A DNA stretch of 64,000 nucleotides from Acidobacteriota bacterium (GTDB lineage Bacteria; Acidobacteriota; Terriglobia; Terriglobales; Acidobacteriaceae): the NCBI GenBank assembly GCA_021800255.1, contig JAJYZC010000005.1, positions 43,708 through 107,707 of the forward strand. Reading direction: 5' to 3'. The position numbers and the translations under genes are program-made. The first letter of the stretch is position 1; every line of letters starts with the position of its first letter. Of this stretch, positions 33,702 through 42,084 are shown one piece after another. The notes beneath the pieces are model-generated. The model searched no databases and was not told the DNA's origin. It saw nothing but the letters and a program-made list of their open reading frames with translations.

Positions 33702-36700
33702 TGATTGCGAAGATCATTGCCTGGTGCGCGCGCAATCCCTTTCTCGTGTTCATGGGAGCCATTCTTCTGATCGTTGCGGGCGTGTGGTCGCTGAAGCGCG
33801 TGCCGCTCGACGCGCTGCCCGACATCAGCGACGTGCAGGTCATCATCCACACGCCGTGGGCAGGCGAGCCGCCCGGCGTGATCGAAGATCAGGTGACGTA
33901 TCCCATCGTGACGGCGCTGCTCTCTGCGCCGCGTGTCAAAAGCGTCCGCGCCCAGACCATGTTTGGCGACTCCTACGTCTTCGTGGTCTTCAAGGATGGC
34001 ACCAATCTCTACTGGGCGCGCTCGCGGGTGGTTGAATACCTCCAGCAGATCGCCGGCAAACTCCCCTCCGGCGTTCATCCGGCCATCGGTCCCGATGCTA
34101 CTGGCGCGGGCTGGGTCTATGAGTACGCCATCGTGGACCGCACTCACACGCGCAGCCTGGCCGATCTGCGCGCCCTGCAGGACTGGTATCTGCGTTACCA
34201 GCTTGAAACTGTACCTGGCGTCGCGGAAGTGGCGGCTATCGGCGGTTTCGTGCGCCAGTACCAAGTAAATCTCGATCCCAACAAGCTGTTTTCCTACGGC
34301 ATCTCAGCCCAGACCGTGATCGATCGCGTGCGCCAAAGCACGAATGAGGTAGGAGGCGACGTGCTAGAGATGAGCGGCGCCGAGTACATGGTCCGCGGTC
34401 TCGGTTATCTCAAGACGCTTTCAGACCTGGAGAATGTGCCTGTCGCAACGAAGAACGGCGTGCCGGTGCTTGTGAAGGAACTGGGCACGGTCACCTTTGG
34501 CCCCGGCGTGCGCCGCGGCGCGGCTGATTGGCAAGGCGAAGGCGAAGCCGTCGGCGGCATCGTAGTGATGCGCTACGGAATGAATGCGCTCGATGTTATC
34601 CGTGCTGTCAAGGCGAAACTGCGTGAGTTAGGGCCTTCGCTGCCTCCCGGAGTCGAAATCGTTACGGCTTACGACCGCTCGTGGCTCATTGAGAAATCGA
34701 TCCGCACGCTGGAGCGCGATCTGATTCTCGAAGCCATCATTGTCAGCTTTGTCAGCATCGTGTTTCTTTTTCATTTCCGCTCGGCCCTGGTGCCCATTCT
34801 TACTGTGCCCATCGCGGTGCTGGCGGCATTCATTCCCATGTACTACCTGCATGTCAGCTCCAACATCATGTCGCTGGGAGGACTGGCGCTGGCCATCGGC
34901 GTGCTCATCGACGCGGCCATCGTTATTGTCGAAAACGGCTATCGCCATCTGGCCGAACGCACCGATGTGCCCAACAGCACGGAGCGCAGGCAGATCCTCG
35001 TGAGGGCGGCTCAGCAGGTCGGCCCTGCGCTGTTTTTCTCGCTCCTCATTATTGTGGTGTCGTTTTTGCCGGTCTTCCTGCTGGAAGCGCAAGAGGGCCG
35101 TCTGTTCCGGCCCCTGGCGTGGACCAAGACTCTATCGTTGATCTTTTCTTCGCTGCTCTCCATCACGCTGGTGCCGGCGCTTATGCCATTCTGCCTGCGC
35201 GGCAAGCTGCGTCCGGAGTCGCGCAATCCTGTCGCGCGCATCACCCAAGCCGTCTATCTGCCGGTGCTGCGCTGGTCGCTGCGCCACTGGAAACTGGTAA
35301 TCGCGCTCAACCTCATTTTTTTGGCGGCGACCGTTCCTCTGTATTTTCGCCTGGGCAGCCAGTTCATGCCTGCGCTTTATGAAGGTTCGGCGCTTTACAT
35401 GCCCAGCGCCTTGCCGGGTATCTCCATCACGCAGGCCGTCGCGCTGATGCAGGAGCAGGACCGCATCATCCACTCGTTTCCTGAAGTCGCCACGGTCTTC
35501 GGTACTGTCGGCCGCTCAGACAGCGCCACCGACAACGCGCCTCTCGATATGTTCGACACCACAATCATGCTCAAGCCGCGCAGCCAGTGGCGGCCGGGCA
35601 TGACTTACGAGAAGCTGATCGAGCAGATGGACGCGAAGCTCCAGTTCCCGGGTCTCACCAATACCTGGACCATGCCCGTTCAGAACCGCCTCGACATGGA
35701 AATGACCGGCCTCAAGACTCCCATCGGCATTAAGATTCAGGGCCCTGATCTCACGCGCATCCAGAACATCGGCGCTCAGATGCAAACGATTCTCTCCGCC
35801 TTGCCGCAGACGAGTTCGGTCTTCGCCGAGCGCGTCTCGCAGGGCTTCTATCTCAACGTGGCCGTGAACCGTCCAATCGCCGCGCGCTACGGCCTCACTG
35901 TAGCCGGCGTGCAGCGCGTGGTTAGATCGGAGATCGGCGGCGCTGACATTGCTGAAAATGTCGAGGGCCGCGAGCGCTTTCCCATCTCGGTCCGCTACCA
36001 GCGCAGCTTCCGCGATAATCCCACGGCTATCTCCCAAGCCCTCATTCCAACGCCAACCGGCGCACAGATTCCCATTGGCGAAGTGGCTCGCGTCTACTTT
36101 TCACGCGGCCCCGCGATGATCCGTGACGAAGACGGCTTGCTCACCGGATACGTGTATCTCAATCTCAAAACCAGCAACTACGGCGGCTATGTCAGCCGGG
36201 CGCAAAAACTCCTTCAGCAGAAACTCGCGCTGCCCGCAGGTTATACCTGGCACTGGGCCGGCGAGTACAAATTTGAAGTTCGCGCCAAGCAGCGGCTCGA
36301 AATCATTCTGCCCATCGTCTTCTTTGTGATCTTTCTGCTTCTTTATCTTGTGTTCAAGTCGGCTATCGAGGCCGCGGTCCTCATCTTTCCCACGCTCTAC
36401 GCCATGTCCGGAGGACTGCTGCTGCAATGGATTCTCGGCTACAACTTCAGCGTGGCCGTCTGGGTGGGTTACATCGCGCTGTTTGGCATCGCCGTCGAAA
36501 CCGGCGTAGTGATGGTGATCTATCTCGATGAAGCCTGGCAGGAACGCCTCAGCCGGAACACGCCGATGACAGAAGCCATGCTGCACGAGGCCGTCATGGA
36601 TGGCGCCGTAAAACGCCTGCGCCCCAAGCTGATGACTGTAACCGCCGTGATCCTGAGCCTGGCGCCCATCCTTTGGGAAACGGGCATCGGCTCAGACGTG

Positions 36701-36856
36701 ATGAAGCCCATCGCCGCGCCTATCGTAGGCGGAATGATTACATCTACCATTCACGTACTGATTCTCGTGCCGGTTTTCTTTCTGCTCATCAAACGCAGGG
36801 TTTTGCACGGCTTAGCCCTGGAGAGACAGCGCCAGCACCGGCCGTTGGACCCTTAA
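33698..36856 (+). CDS. Heavy-metal efflux RND permease (CusA/CzcA family)
   Basis: Inner-membrane proton/metal antiporter of 1052 residues with 12 helices and two large periplasmic loops. HME family marks: [36 protein letters not shown] at the N-terminus, and [21 protein letters not shown] in TM4 with the acidic residue for proton transfer. TRLRP-like [13 protein letters not shown] is near the end. Periplasmic Met residues ([16 protein letters not shown] region) resemble CusA more than CzcA, so Cu+/Ag+ is likely but not certain. Final gene of the operon; about 150 bp of non-coding DNA separates it from convergent gpmA. Confidence 0.92.
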   Translation: [1052 protein letters not shown]

Positions 36857-37007
36857 TGACGCCGCACTATGGGATTTGCGCAATCAAGCTGGAGAATCCG
36901 GCAACGAGTGATGTCTTGAACAGCGGGGCTGTTTTGCGCGCCAAGGCAAGCAGACCCTTCGGCTCGCTGCGTTCAGGATGACAGCGCGTTTTGTGCAGGG
37001 CGCTCTC

Positions 37008-37757
37008 TTAACGGCCCGCTCCGCTGGTGCTTGCAGCCTTGTTCACCGCCTGCTCGATTTGCGCGGTGTCACCCAAATAGTAATGACGAATCGATTTCAA
37101 GTTATCGTCAAGTTCCTGCACCATCGGTACGCCGGTAGGAATGTTGAGGCCGACAATCTGGTCGTCAGGAATGTCTTCAAGATACTTCACGAGCGCCCGC
37201 AGGCTGTTGCCGTGGGCCGCGATCAACACCCGCTTCCCCGAGCGGATGCTGGGAGCGATGACCTCGCGCCAGCAGGGCAGAAAGCGGTTGACGGTGTCCT
37301 TAAGGCATTCGGTCAGGGGAAGCTGTTCCTTAGTTAGGTTGCAATAACGTGGGTCCTTCCCCGGATAACGCGGATCGGATTCGTCCAGAGCCGGGGGGCG
37401 AATGTCGTAACTGCGGCGCCATATCTTCACCTGGCTGTCGCCATACTTGGCCGCCGTCTCCGCTTTATTCAAACCCTGCAGCGCCCCATAATGCCGTTCG
37501 TTCAGCCGCCAGTCGCGCTCGACGGGAATCCACATCATATCCATCTCGTCCAGCGTAATCCACAGCGTCCGGATCGCGCGCTTGAGCACCGAGGTGAAGG
37601 CAATGTCGAAGCCATAACCCTGCTCCTTCAACACCCGCCCGGCCCGTGCAGCCTCTTCTCTTCCCTTTTCTGACAGGTCAACGTCCGTCCAGCCCGTAAA
37701 CAGGTTTTCCTTATTCCAGATGCTCTCTCCATGACGAAGTAAAACGATTTTATACAT
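37008..37757 (-). CDS. gpmA: 2,3-bisphosphoglycerate-dependent phosphoglycerate mutase
   Basis: Interconverts 3- and 2-phosphoglycerate in glycolysis. Start at 37757 ([15 protein letters not shown]) with GAGGGGTGAG upstream. The catalytic RHG motif is at residues 8-10; [14 protein letters not shown] carries the proton-donor Glu and substrate-binding residues; [17 protein letters not shown] holds the second His. About 249 residues, normal for the family. Single gene on the - strand, converging with the efflux operon. Together with tpiA (44609) it is one of two glycolytic genes in the window, not linked in an operon. Confidence 0.96.
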   Translation of the reverse strand: MYKIVLLRHGESIWNKENLFTGWTDVDLSEKGREEAARAGRVLKEQGYGFDIAFTSVLKRAIRTLWITLDEMDMMWIPVERDWRLNERHYGALQGLNKAETAAKYGDSQVKIWRRSYDIRPPALDESDPRYPGKDPRYCNLTKEQLPLTECLKDTVNRFLPCWREVIAPSIRSGKRVLIAAHGNSLRALVKYLEDIPDDQIVGLNIPTGVPMVQELDDNLKSIRHYYLGDTAQIEQAVNKAASTSGAGR

Positions 37758-37943
37758 CTCACCCCTCACATTCCTAATGGGAATCCCGTGCCGGCGATTC
37801 GCTCTTATTATACGAAATCTCTGTGGCAGCCTTCGGCCGCGAATCAGTCATCCTTTGTCTGCGCGGCGCACAATCATCTCGCCCAGGCCCTTGAACGCGC
37901 AATGAGCGTTGGCGCAGGGCGCGCACGGCCGCACACACACGAA

Positions 37944-37964
37944 GGCCTCCCGCAAGGGGAGGCC
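37944..37964 (-). terminator. Hairpin downstream of the small membrane protein gene
   Basis: GGCCTCCC (37944-37951) pairs with GGGAGGCC (37957-37964) around a short GCAAG loop. It sits 28 nt after the stop codon of the - strand gene at 37992. No long T-run follows on that strand, so this is only a probable terminator. Confidence 0.4.
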
Positions 37965-37991
37965 GAACGGAGATTCGCGCTCACGCCGCAG

Positions 37992-38471
37992 CTAACGCAG
38001 ACGCAATGATTTAATGGCCGCAGGCAGCCGCTCCTCAATCCGCTCTTCGATCAGCTTGGCGCGTTCCACGGCTAAACCGCTCAGATAGGACGGCGCCGGC
38101 GTGGCTGTGAGCACCAGCGCCAGGGCTAAAACCGAAAAACACAGGCCCGCAATCCCGGCCGAGACCAGCATGGTGTACGTCGAAGAAATGTCCAGTCCCA
38201 GAATGTTGAAGGCCACGTGCTCCAGTGGTTTGATGTGCCGGAGAACTGAAAGCGCAAAGAGAAAGAACAGCGCCGAGAGCGAGGTTAGAATGGCCAACGA
38301 AACATCCAAGCCGCGATGGAACTTCTGGCGTGCGCGGCAAAAGGCGCACTCGGCGAAATGATTTTCGTAATCTTTCCGCATCTCTCGGGAAATTCCCGAA
38401 ATGTCATACCGCCAGCTTGCCAGAATCGCGCCTACGACTCGATCGGTGCATCGGGTGCTTGTCATAGACAT
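37992..38471 (-). CDS. Small membrane protein with N-terminal His/Cys motif (unknown function)
   Basis: 159 residues, no family I can name. Residues 36-46 hold HFAECAFCRARQ, an H-x3-C-x2-C pattern like the zinc-binding anti-sigma (zf-HC2) fingers. Two or three hydrophobic segments follow (VSLAILTSLSALFFLFALSVL; TYTMLVSAGIAGLCFSVLALALVLT). The C-terminal tail is charged (KLIEERIEERLPAAIKSLRLR). A membrane-bound zinc-finger protein related to anti-sigma factors is possible, but no sigma factor gene is adjacent. Start ATG at 38471; MRKDYENHFAEC further in is an alternative. Confidence 0.6.
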   Translation of the reverse strand: MSMTSTRCTDRVVGAILASWRYDISGISREMRKDYENHFAECAFCRARQKFHRGLDVSLAILTSLSALFFLFALSVLRHIKPLEHVAFNILGLDISSTYTMLVSAGIAGLCFSVLALALVLTATPAPSYLSGLAVERAKLIEERIEERLPAAIKSLRLR

Positions 38472-38720
38472 AAAGAATCACCTGCGAAGGATGGGCTACG
38501 CCGCTGTGTTGATGCGCGGCTAAGGAATTGCCGGATGCGTTGGGCCTTTCAGACGCACCGCCAGACGGAAACCCGCCGTTGCGACGCTGCCTTCCGGCTC
38601 GTCAAAGCATTCGCACCCCATTCGCTCTTAGCGCCAATCCTCCTTCTTTTAGATGCGCGTTTAACCCTATTGTAATTGAATTTCCCAAAAGTCGATAGTC
38701 AAATTCCTGACAGGCGTTGA

Positions 38721-39794
38721 CTAAAATTCGATGCTCGCCAGCGGCTCATGCTGGCCCGCCAGCAGCAGGCGGTTAGCCAGCAGGCTGGTGCGGCCGTCGA
38801 GGGCGCGCTCAGCCGCGATACGCGCCAGCTCAGGAAAATTATTATTTTCAGATAGATGCGCAAGGACAATGTAGGCGGCTCGGCCATCGTAATCCTGGGT
38901 CAGGAATTCGCTCGCGGCCTCGTTGGAAAGATGGCCGACGCGCGAAAGCACGCGCTGCTTCACCGCCCAAGGATAGGGCCCATCGCGCAGCATCTCCAGA
39001 TCGTGGTTGGATTCAAGCAGGAGCAGTTCCAAATCCTTAAGCTGCGCCTTCACGTTGGGAGGGATGTAGCCGAGGTCGGTAACAAAGCCGATGCGCACGC
39101 CTTCGGAACGGAAGACAAAGCCCACGGGATCCGCGGCGTCATGAGGAATGGTAAAGGGGCTCACGTCCATATCGCCGATGCGGAAGGACTGGCCCGCCTG
39201 AAAGTACTCCACTGCGGGGAGCCAGGTGGGATCGTCTTTCAAGGAGGGTTGCTGATCTGGAACGGCTTCGGCAGACGGCTCTGCCGCCGGCGGCGCGGAG
39301 GATTCAGCCTCCATTCCGGCCGCCGGTTCATCCGGCTCGCTCTCTTCGGCCGCCGCATCGGCCTCGGCTTGCCACCCCGGCGACGAAGACCTGTCGCCGG
39401 GGACCTCGGCTTGCCACCCCGGCGACGAAGACCTGTCGCCGGAGGCCTCGGCCTGGCGCTCGGCGGCCTGCCTGCGGCACTGTTCCAGCCATTGGGCATA
39501 GGTCATCTGCCGGCGCGGCGAGAGCCAGCGCATCCAGGCGCGGTGAGTGCCCTCAGTAAAGTACACCGGAATGCCCAGCTTGCGCGCGGTCACGCTCAAG
39601 CCGTTGACGTGGTCCTGGTGCTCGTGGGTGATGAGGATTGCGTCCAGGGTTTCTGGATCCTCGCCGGCCAGCTTCATGCGCTTGAACAATTCCCGGCAGC
39701 TCAAGCCGGCGTCGAGCAGGATGCGCGTGCGCCCGCCGGTGATGACGGCGCTGTTGCCCTTCGATCCCGACGCCAGCACCGTGAAACGCACCAT
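38721..39794 (-). CDS. MBL-fold metallo-hydrolase (YycJ/WalJ-like) with a repeat-derived insert
   Basis: Metallo-beta-lactamase fold nuclease-like protein. Start at 39794 (MVRFTVLASGSKGNSAVI), which matches the family N-terminus. LITHEHQDHVNGL is the HxHxDH dinuclear metal motif, and LLLLESNHDLEML and VLAHLSENNN follow in the C-terminal half. Between residues about 100 and 185 there is an insert of low complexity rich in Ala, Glu, Pro and Ser; it includes two copies of a 14-residue unit GDRSSSPGWQAE encoded by a 42-bp tandem repeat. YycJ relatives in Firmicutes sit with WalRK; here the upstream gene encodes a LytS-type kinase. Confidence 0.82.
   Translation of the reverse strand: MVRFTVLASGSKGNSAVITGGRTRILLDAGLSCRELFKRMKLAGEDPETLDAILITHEHQDHVNGLSVTARKLGIPVYFTEGTHRAWMRWLSPRRQMTYAQWLEQCRRQAAERQAEASGDRSSSPGWQAEVPGDRSSSPGWQAEADAAAEESEPDEPAAGMEAESSAPPAAEPSAEAVPDQQPSLKDDPTWLPAVEYFQAGQSFRIGDMDVSPFTIPHDAADPVGFVFRSEGVRIGFVTDLGYIPPNVKAQLKDLELLLLESNHDLEMLRDGPYPWAVKQRVLSRVGHLSNEAASEFLTQDYDGRAAYIVLAHLSENNNFPELARIAAERALDGRTSLLANRLLLAGQHEPLASIEF
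39362..39445. repeat. Two 42-bp tandem repeats with REP-like palindromes inside a coding gene
   Basis: Two near-identical 42-bp units (39362-39403 and 39404-39445) lie within the MBL hydrolase gene. Each contains CCCCGGCGAC and its inverse around an 8-nt loop (39375-39402 in the first copy, perfect; the second copy has one change). Because 42 is a multiple of 3, the frame is kept. The look is that of a REP-like palindromic element inserted and translated. Confidence 0.75.
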
Positions 39795-39879
39795 GGATTG
39801 AGGATACATCGGATGGCTGTGCATTTTCGCGGCGACAGAAAAACCGGCGCCTGACCGCGGGCAGCGATCCATGGCCGCT

Positions 39880-41181
39880 TCACTTTGTTTCGGCCAGCAC
39901 GGCGGGGATTTCGATGGACACCAGCGTACCGCGTCCGGGATTCGAGACCACATCGAAGCGCGCCTGCTTGCCGTAAAGGACCTCCAACCGCTCCTGCACG
40001 TTCTTGATGCCGATGCCGGCGCCGTCGCGGCGCAAGGCCGAGTGGCCGCTCATGCCCACGCCGTCGTCGGCCACCTCGATCAGTACCCGGCCATCCTCAA
40101 TGCGGCTGCGCACGGTCACGGTGCCCCCATGAATGCGCGGCTCAAGACCGTGCTTGATGCTGTTCTCAATGAGCGGCTGGAGCAGGATGCTGGGCACCAG
40201 AATTTCCAGCGTGCGCGGGTCGATCTCCTTTTCTATCCGCAATTTATCGGAGCCGTGCCGGACCACCTCGATGGCGATATAGTCGTCGGTGAACCGCAGC
40301 TCCTCGCGCAGGGGCACGAAGGTGTCGTGGTCCTTGAGCAGGGCGCGCAGAATGCTGGCCAGTTTCACAATCATTTCGCGGGCCAGTTCCGGCTGGCTGC
40401 GCACCAGGGAGCCGATGGAGTTGAGCGTATTGAATAGAAAATGGGGATTGATCTGGCGCTGCAGAGCATCCAGGCGGGCTTCGAGCAGGAGGCGCTTCTG
40501 CTCTTCCAGGCTCATCTCGATGCGCAGCGCATCCCACACCTTCAGCGCCACGCCCACGGTGATGGGCGCGCTGAACCAGACCAGCACCTGCAGCCAGAGA
40601 GTGTTGGTGACCAGCGCAAACAGCCGGTGCGGAAACTCGCGGGCCAGCCAGGTCCTGCATGCCTCCGCCGCCGCGATCAGAAACAACATCATGAACTGCG
40701 GGTCAAGACGCGGGCGGCGCAGGTTGCGGCGCACCCAGCGGTAGAGGCTTAGATCAATGAAGGGCGTGAACGACCAGATCTCCTCCTTTGCGACCAGCCG
40801 GCCCAGCACGCCTGCCAACAGTCCCAGCGCCATGTTGAAAGGCAAAGACAGAAATTCGTGGTGAAACATAGCGGGCGCTGACAGCACTGCCCCACTGAAA
40901 ATTGCCCAACCGGGGCCGATGAGCAGGCCCAGCAGGATGATGGTCTCGAATGAAATGTCTGCGGCCAGAAAATTCGGAACCAGAATGCGGACCCAGACTC
41001 CCAGCGTGAGTGGAACCAGAAAAAACGTCAGCAGTTCCAGCGTTTGCGCAGGGCTGCGCTTCTCCGCGAAGAATAACCGCCGGAAGCCCGAAGCGCGCCC
41101 CTGGAAGCTGGCTACCGAGCCAATCACTCCCAGCTTAACGAGCATGGTCACCCAGATGAGTTTGTCCGTCACGACCTCCAT
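39880..41181 (-). CDS. LytS/YehU-type sensor histidine kinase
   Basis: 433 residues with about five or six N-terminal membrane helices of the 5TM-LYT kind (LELLTFFLVPLTLGVWVRIL, ETIILLGLLIGPGWAIFSGAVL), then a His_kinase domain. The phosphoacceptor motif is LQRQINPHFLFNTLNSIGSL, followed by PLREELRFTDDYIAIE and an HATPase with N-box ENSIKHG and G-box ADDGVGM and GIGIKNVQERL. Kinases of this type normally pair with a LytTR response regulator; none is present within the window, so it is an orphan here. The MBL hydrolase lies 85 bp downstream on the same strand. Confidence 0.88.
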   Translation of the reverse strand: MEVVTDKLIWVTMLVKLGVIGSVASFQGRASGFRRLFFAEKRSPAQTLELLTFFLVPLTLGVWVRILVPNFLAADISFETIILLGLLIGPGWAIFSGAVLSAPAMFHHEFLSLPFNMALGLLAGVLGRLVAKEEIWSFTPFIDLSLYRWVRRNLRRPRLDPQFMMLFLIAAAEACRTWLAREFPHRLFALVTNTLWLQVLVWFSAPITVGVALKVWDALRIEMSLEEQKRLLLEARLDALQRQINPHFLFNTLNSIGSLVRSQPELAREMIVKLASILRALLKDHDTFVPLREELRFTDDYIAIEVVRHGSDKLRIEKEIDPRTLEILVPSILLQPLIENSIKHGLEPRIHGGTVTVRSRIEDGRVLIEVADDGVGMSGHSALRRDGAGIGIKNVQERLEVLYGKQARFDVVSNPGRGTLVSIEIPAVLAETK

Positions 41182-41387
41182 AGTACGCGCCGCGGAGGGC
41201 GGACGGCAGCTAGTGCATCTTCGGAAATACCGTAGGCCGAAAGCACATCATCAAGCCGCCACAACCTCAAGAAGCGGCCGCTTGAAGATCAATATCCCCT
41301 TGGGGACCTGGGAAAGCACAGGAAGCTGGTTGAAGCTGTGTGACGGAGAACGCCGCGGATACGCGGCGCGCCCGGTAAAATGACGTT

Positions 41388-42062
41388 ATGGGATTCGCAA
41401 GCGTGACCAAGATTGCCGAAGCTGATTTTCCCACCCGCTGGGGCGCCTTCCGCATTCTGGCCTTCGAGGGACAGCGCGCGGAGCCGCTCGACGGCGGCGA
41501 AACCGCGCCGGTAACCGCGAAGGCGGACGGAAGAGAAGGTTTAGTGGCCCTGGTGATGGGTGATATTCACTCTGCGCCGCCGCTGGTCCGCATTCACTCC
41601 CAATGTCTCACCGGCGACGTCTTCGGCTCGCTGCGCTGCGACTGCCGAGCGCAGCTTGAACTGGCCCTCGCCCAGATCGCCCAGGCCGGAGCCGGCATCC
41701 TGCTCTATGAGCGGCAGGAGGGCCGCGGCATCGGCCTGATGGCCAAGCTCAGGGCCTACGAGCTCCAGGATCAGGGCCTGGATACGGTGGAGGCCAACGA
41801 GGAGCTGGGCTATGCCGCCGACTACCGCGGCTACGAACTGCCGGCCGAGGTTCTCAAGCTGCTGGGCGTCCTGCGCATTCGCCTGATGACCAACAACCCC
41901 GGTAAAGTCGCCGCTCTCGAAGCGGCCGGCATCGAGATCACGGAGCGCATCTCCGCCCAGGTCGAACCGCAGGAGTCCTTCGAACGCTATTTGCGCACCA
42001 AGCAGGAAAAGATGGGGCATATACTCGAAGACATAGGCAGTTTACCGGGATCTCATAGATAG
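41388..42062 (+). CDS. ribA: GTP cyclohydrolase II
   Basis: First step of riboflavin synthesis: opens the imidazole ring of GTP. It is the stand-alone type (224 residues), with no fused DHBP synthase (RibB). Zinc ligands in CLTGDVFGSLRCDC (three Cys) and the catalytic ERQEGRGIGLMAKL with Tyr/Arg are all present; LMTNNPGKV is the conserved C-terminal motif. The N-terminus has a 15-20 residue insert (AEPLDGGETAPVTAKADG) before the ALVMGD strand. Flavin supply for complex I is an indirect link only. Followed after 22 bp by the GH28 gene. Confidence 0.94.
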   Translation: MGFASVTKIAEADFPTRWGAFRILAFEGQRAEPLDGGETAPVTAKADGREGLVALVMGDIHSAPPLVRIHSQCLTGDVFGSLRCDCRAQLELALAQIAQAGAGILLYERQEGRGIGLMAKLRAYELQDQGLDTVEANEELGYAADYRGYELPAEVLKLLGVLRIRLMTNNPGKVAALEAAGIEITERISAQVEPQESFERYLRTKQEKMGHILEDIGSLPGSHR

Positions 42063-42084
42063 ACAGTCTCAGAAGGAGCCTTTC

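Noticed and set aside
39362..39445. CRISPR-like repeat
   Set aside because: Two contiguous copies without spacers, inside a coding frame; not a CRISPR array. No cas genes or other arrays seen.
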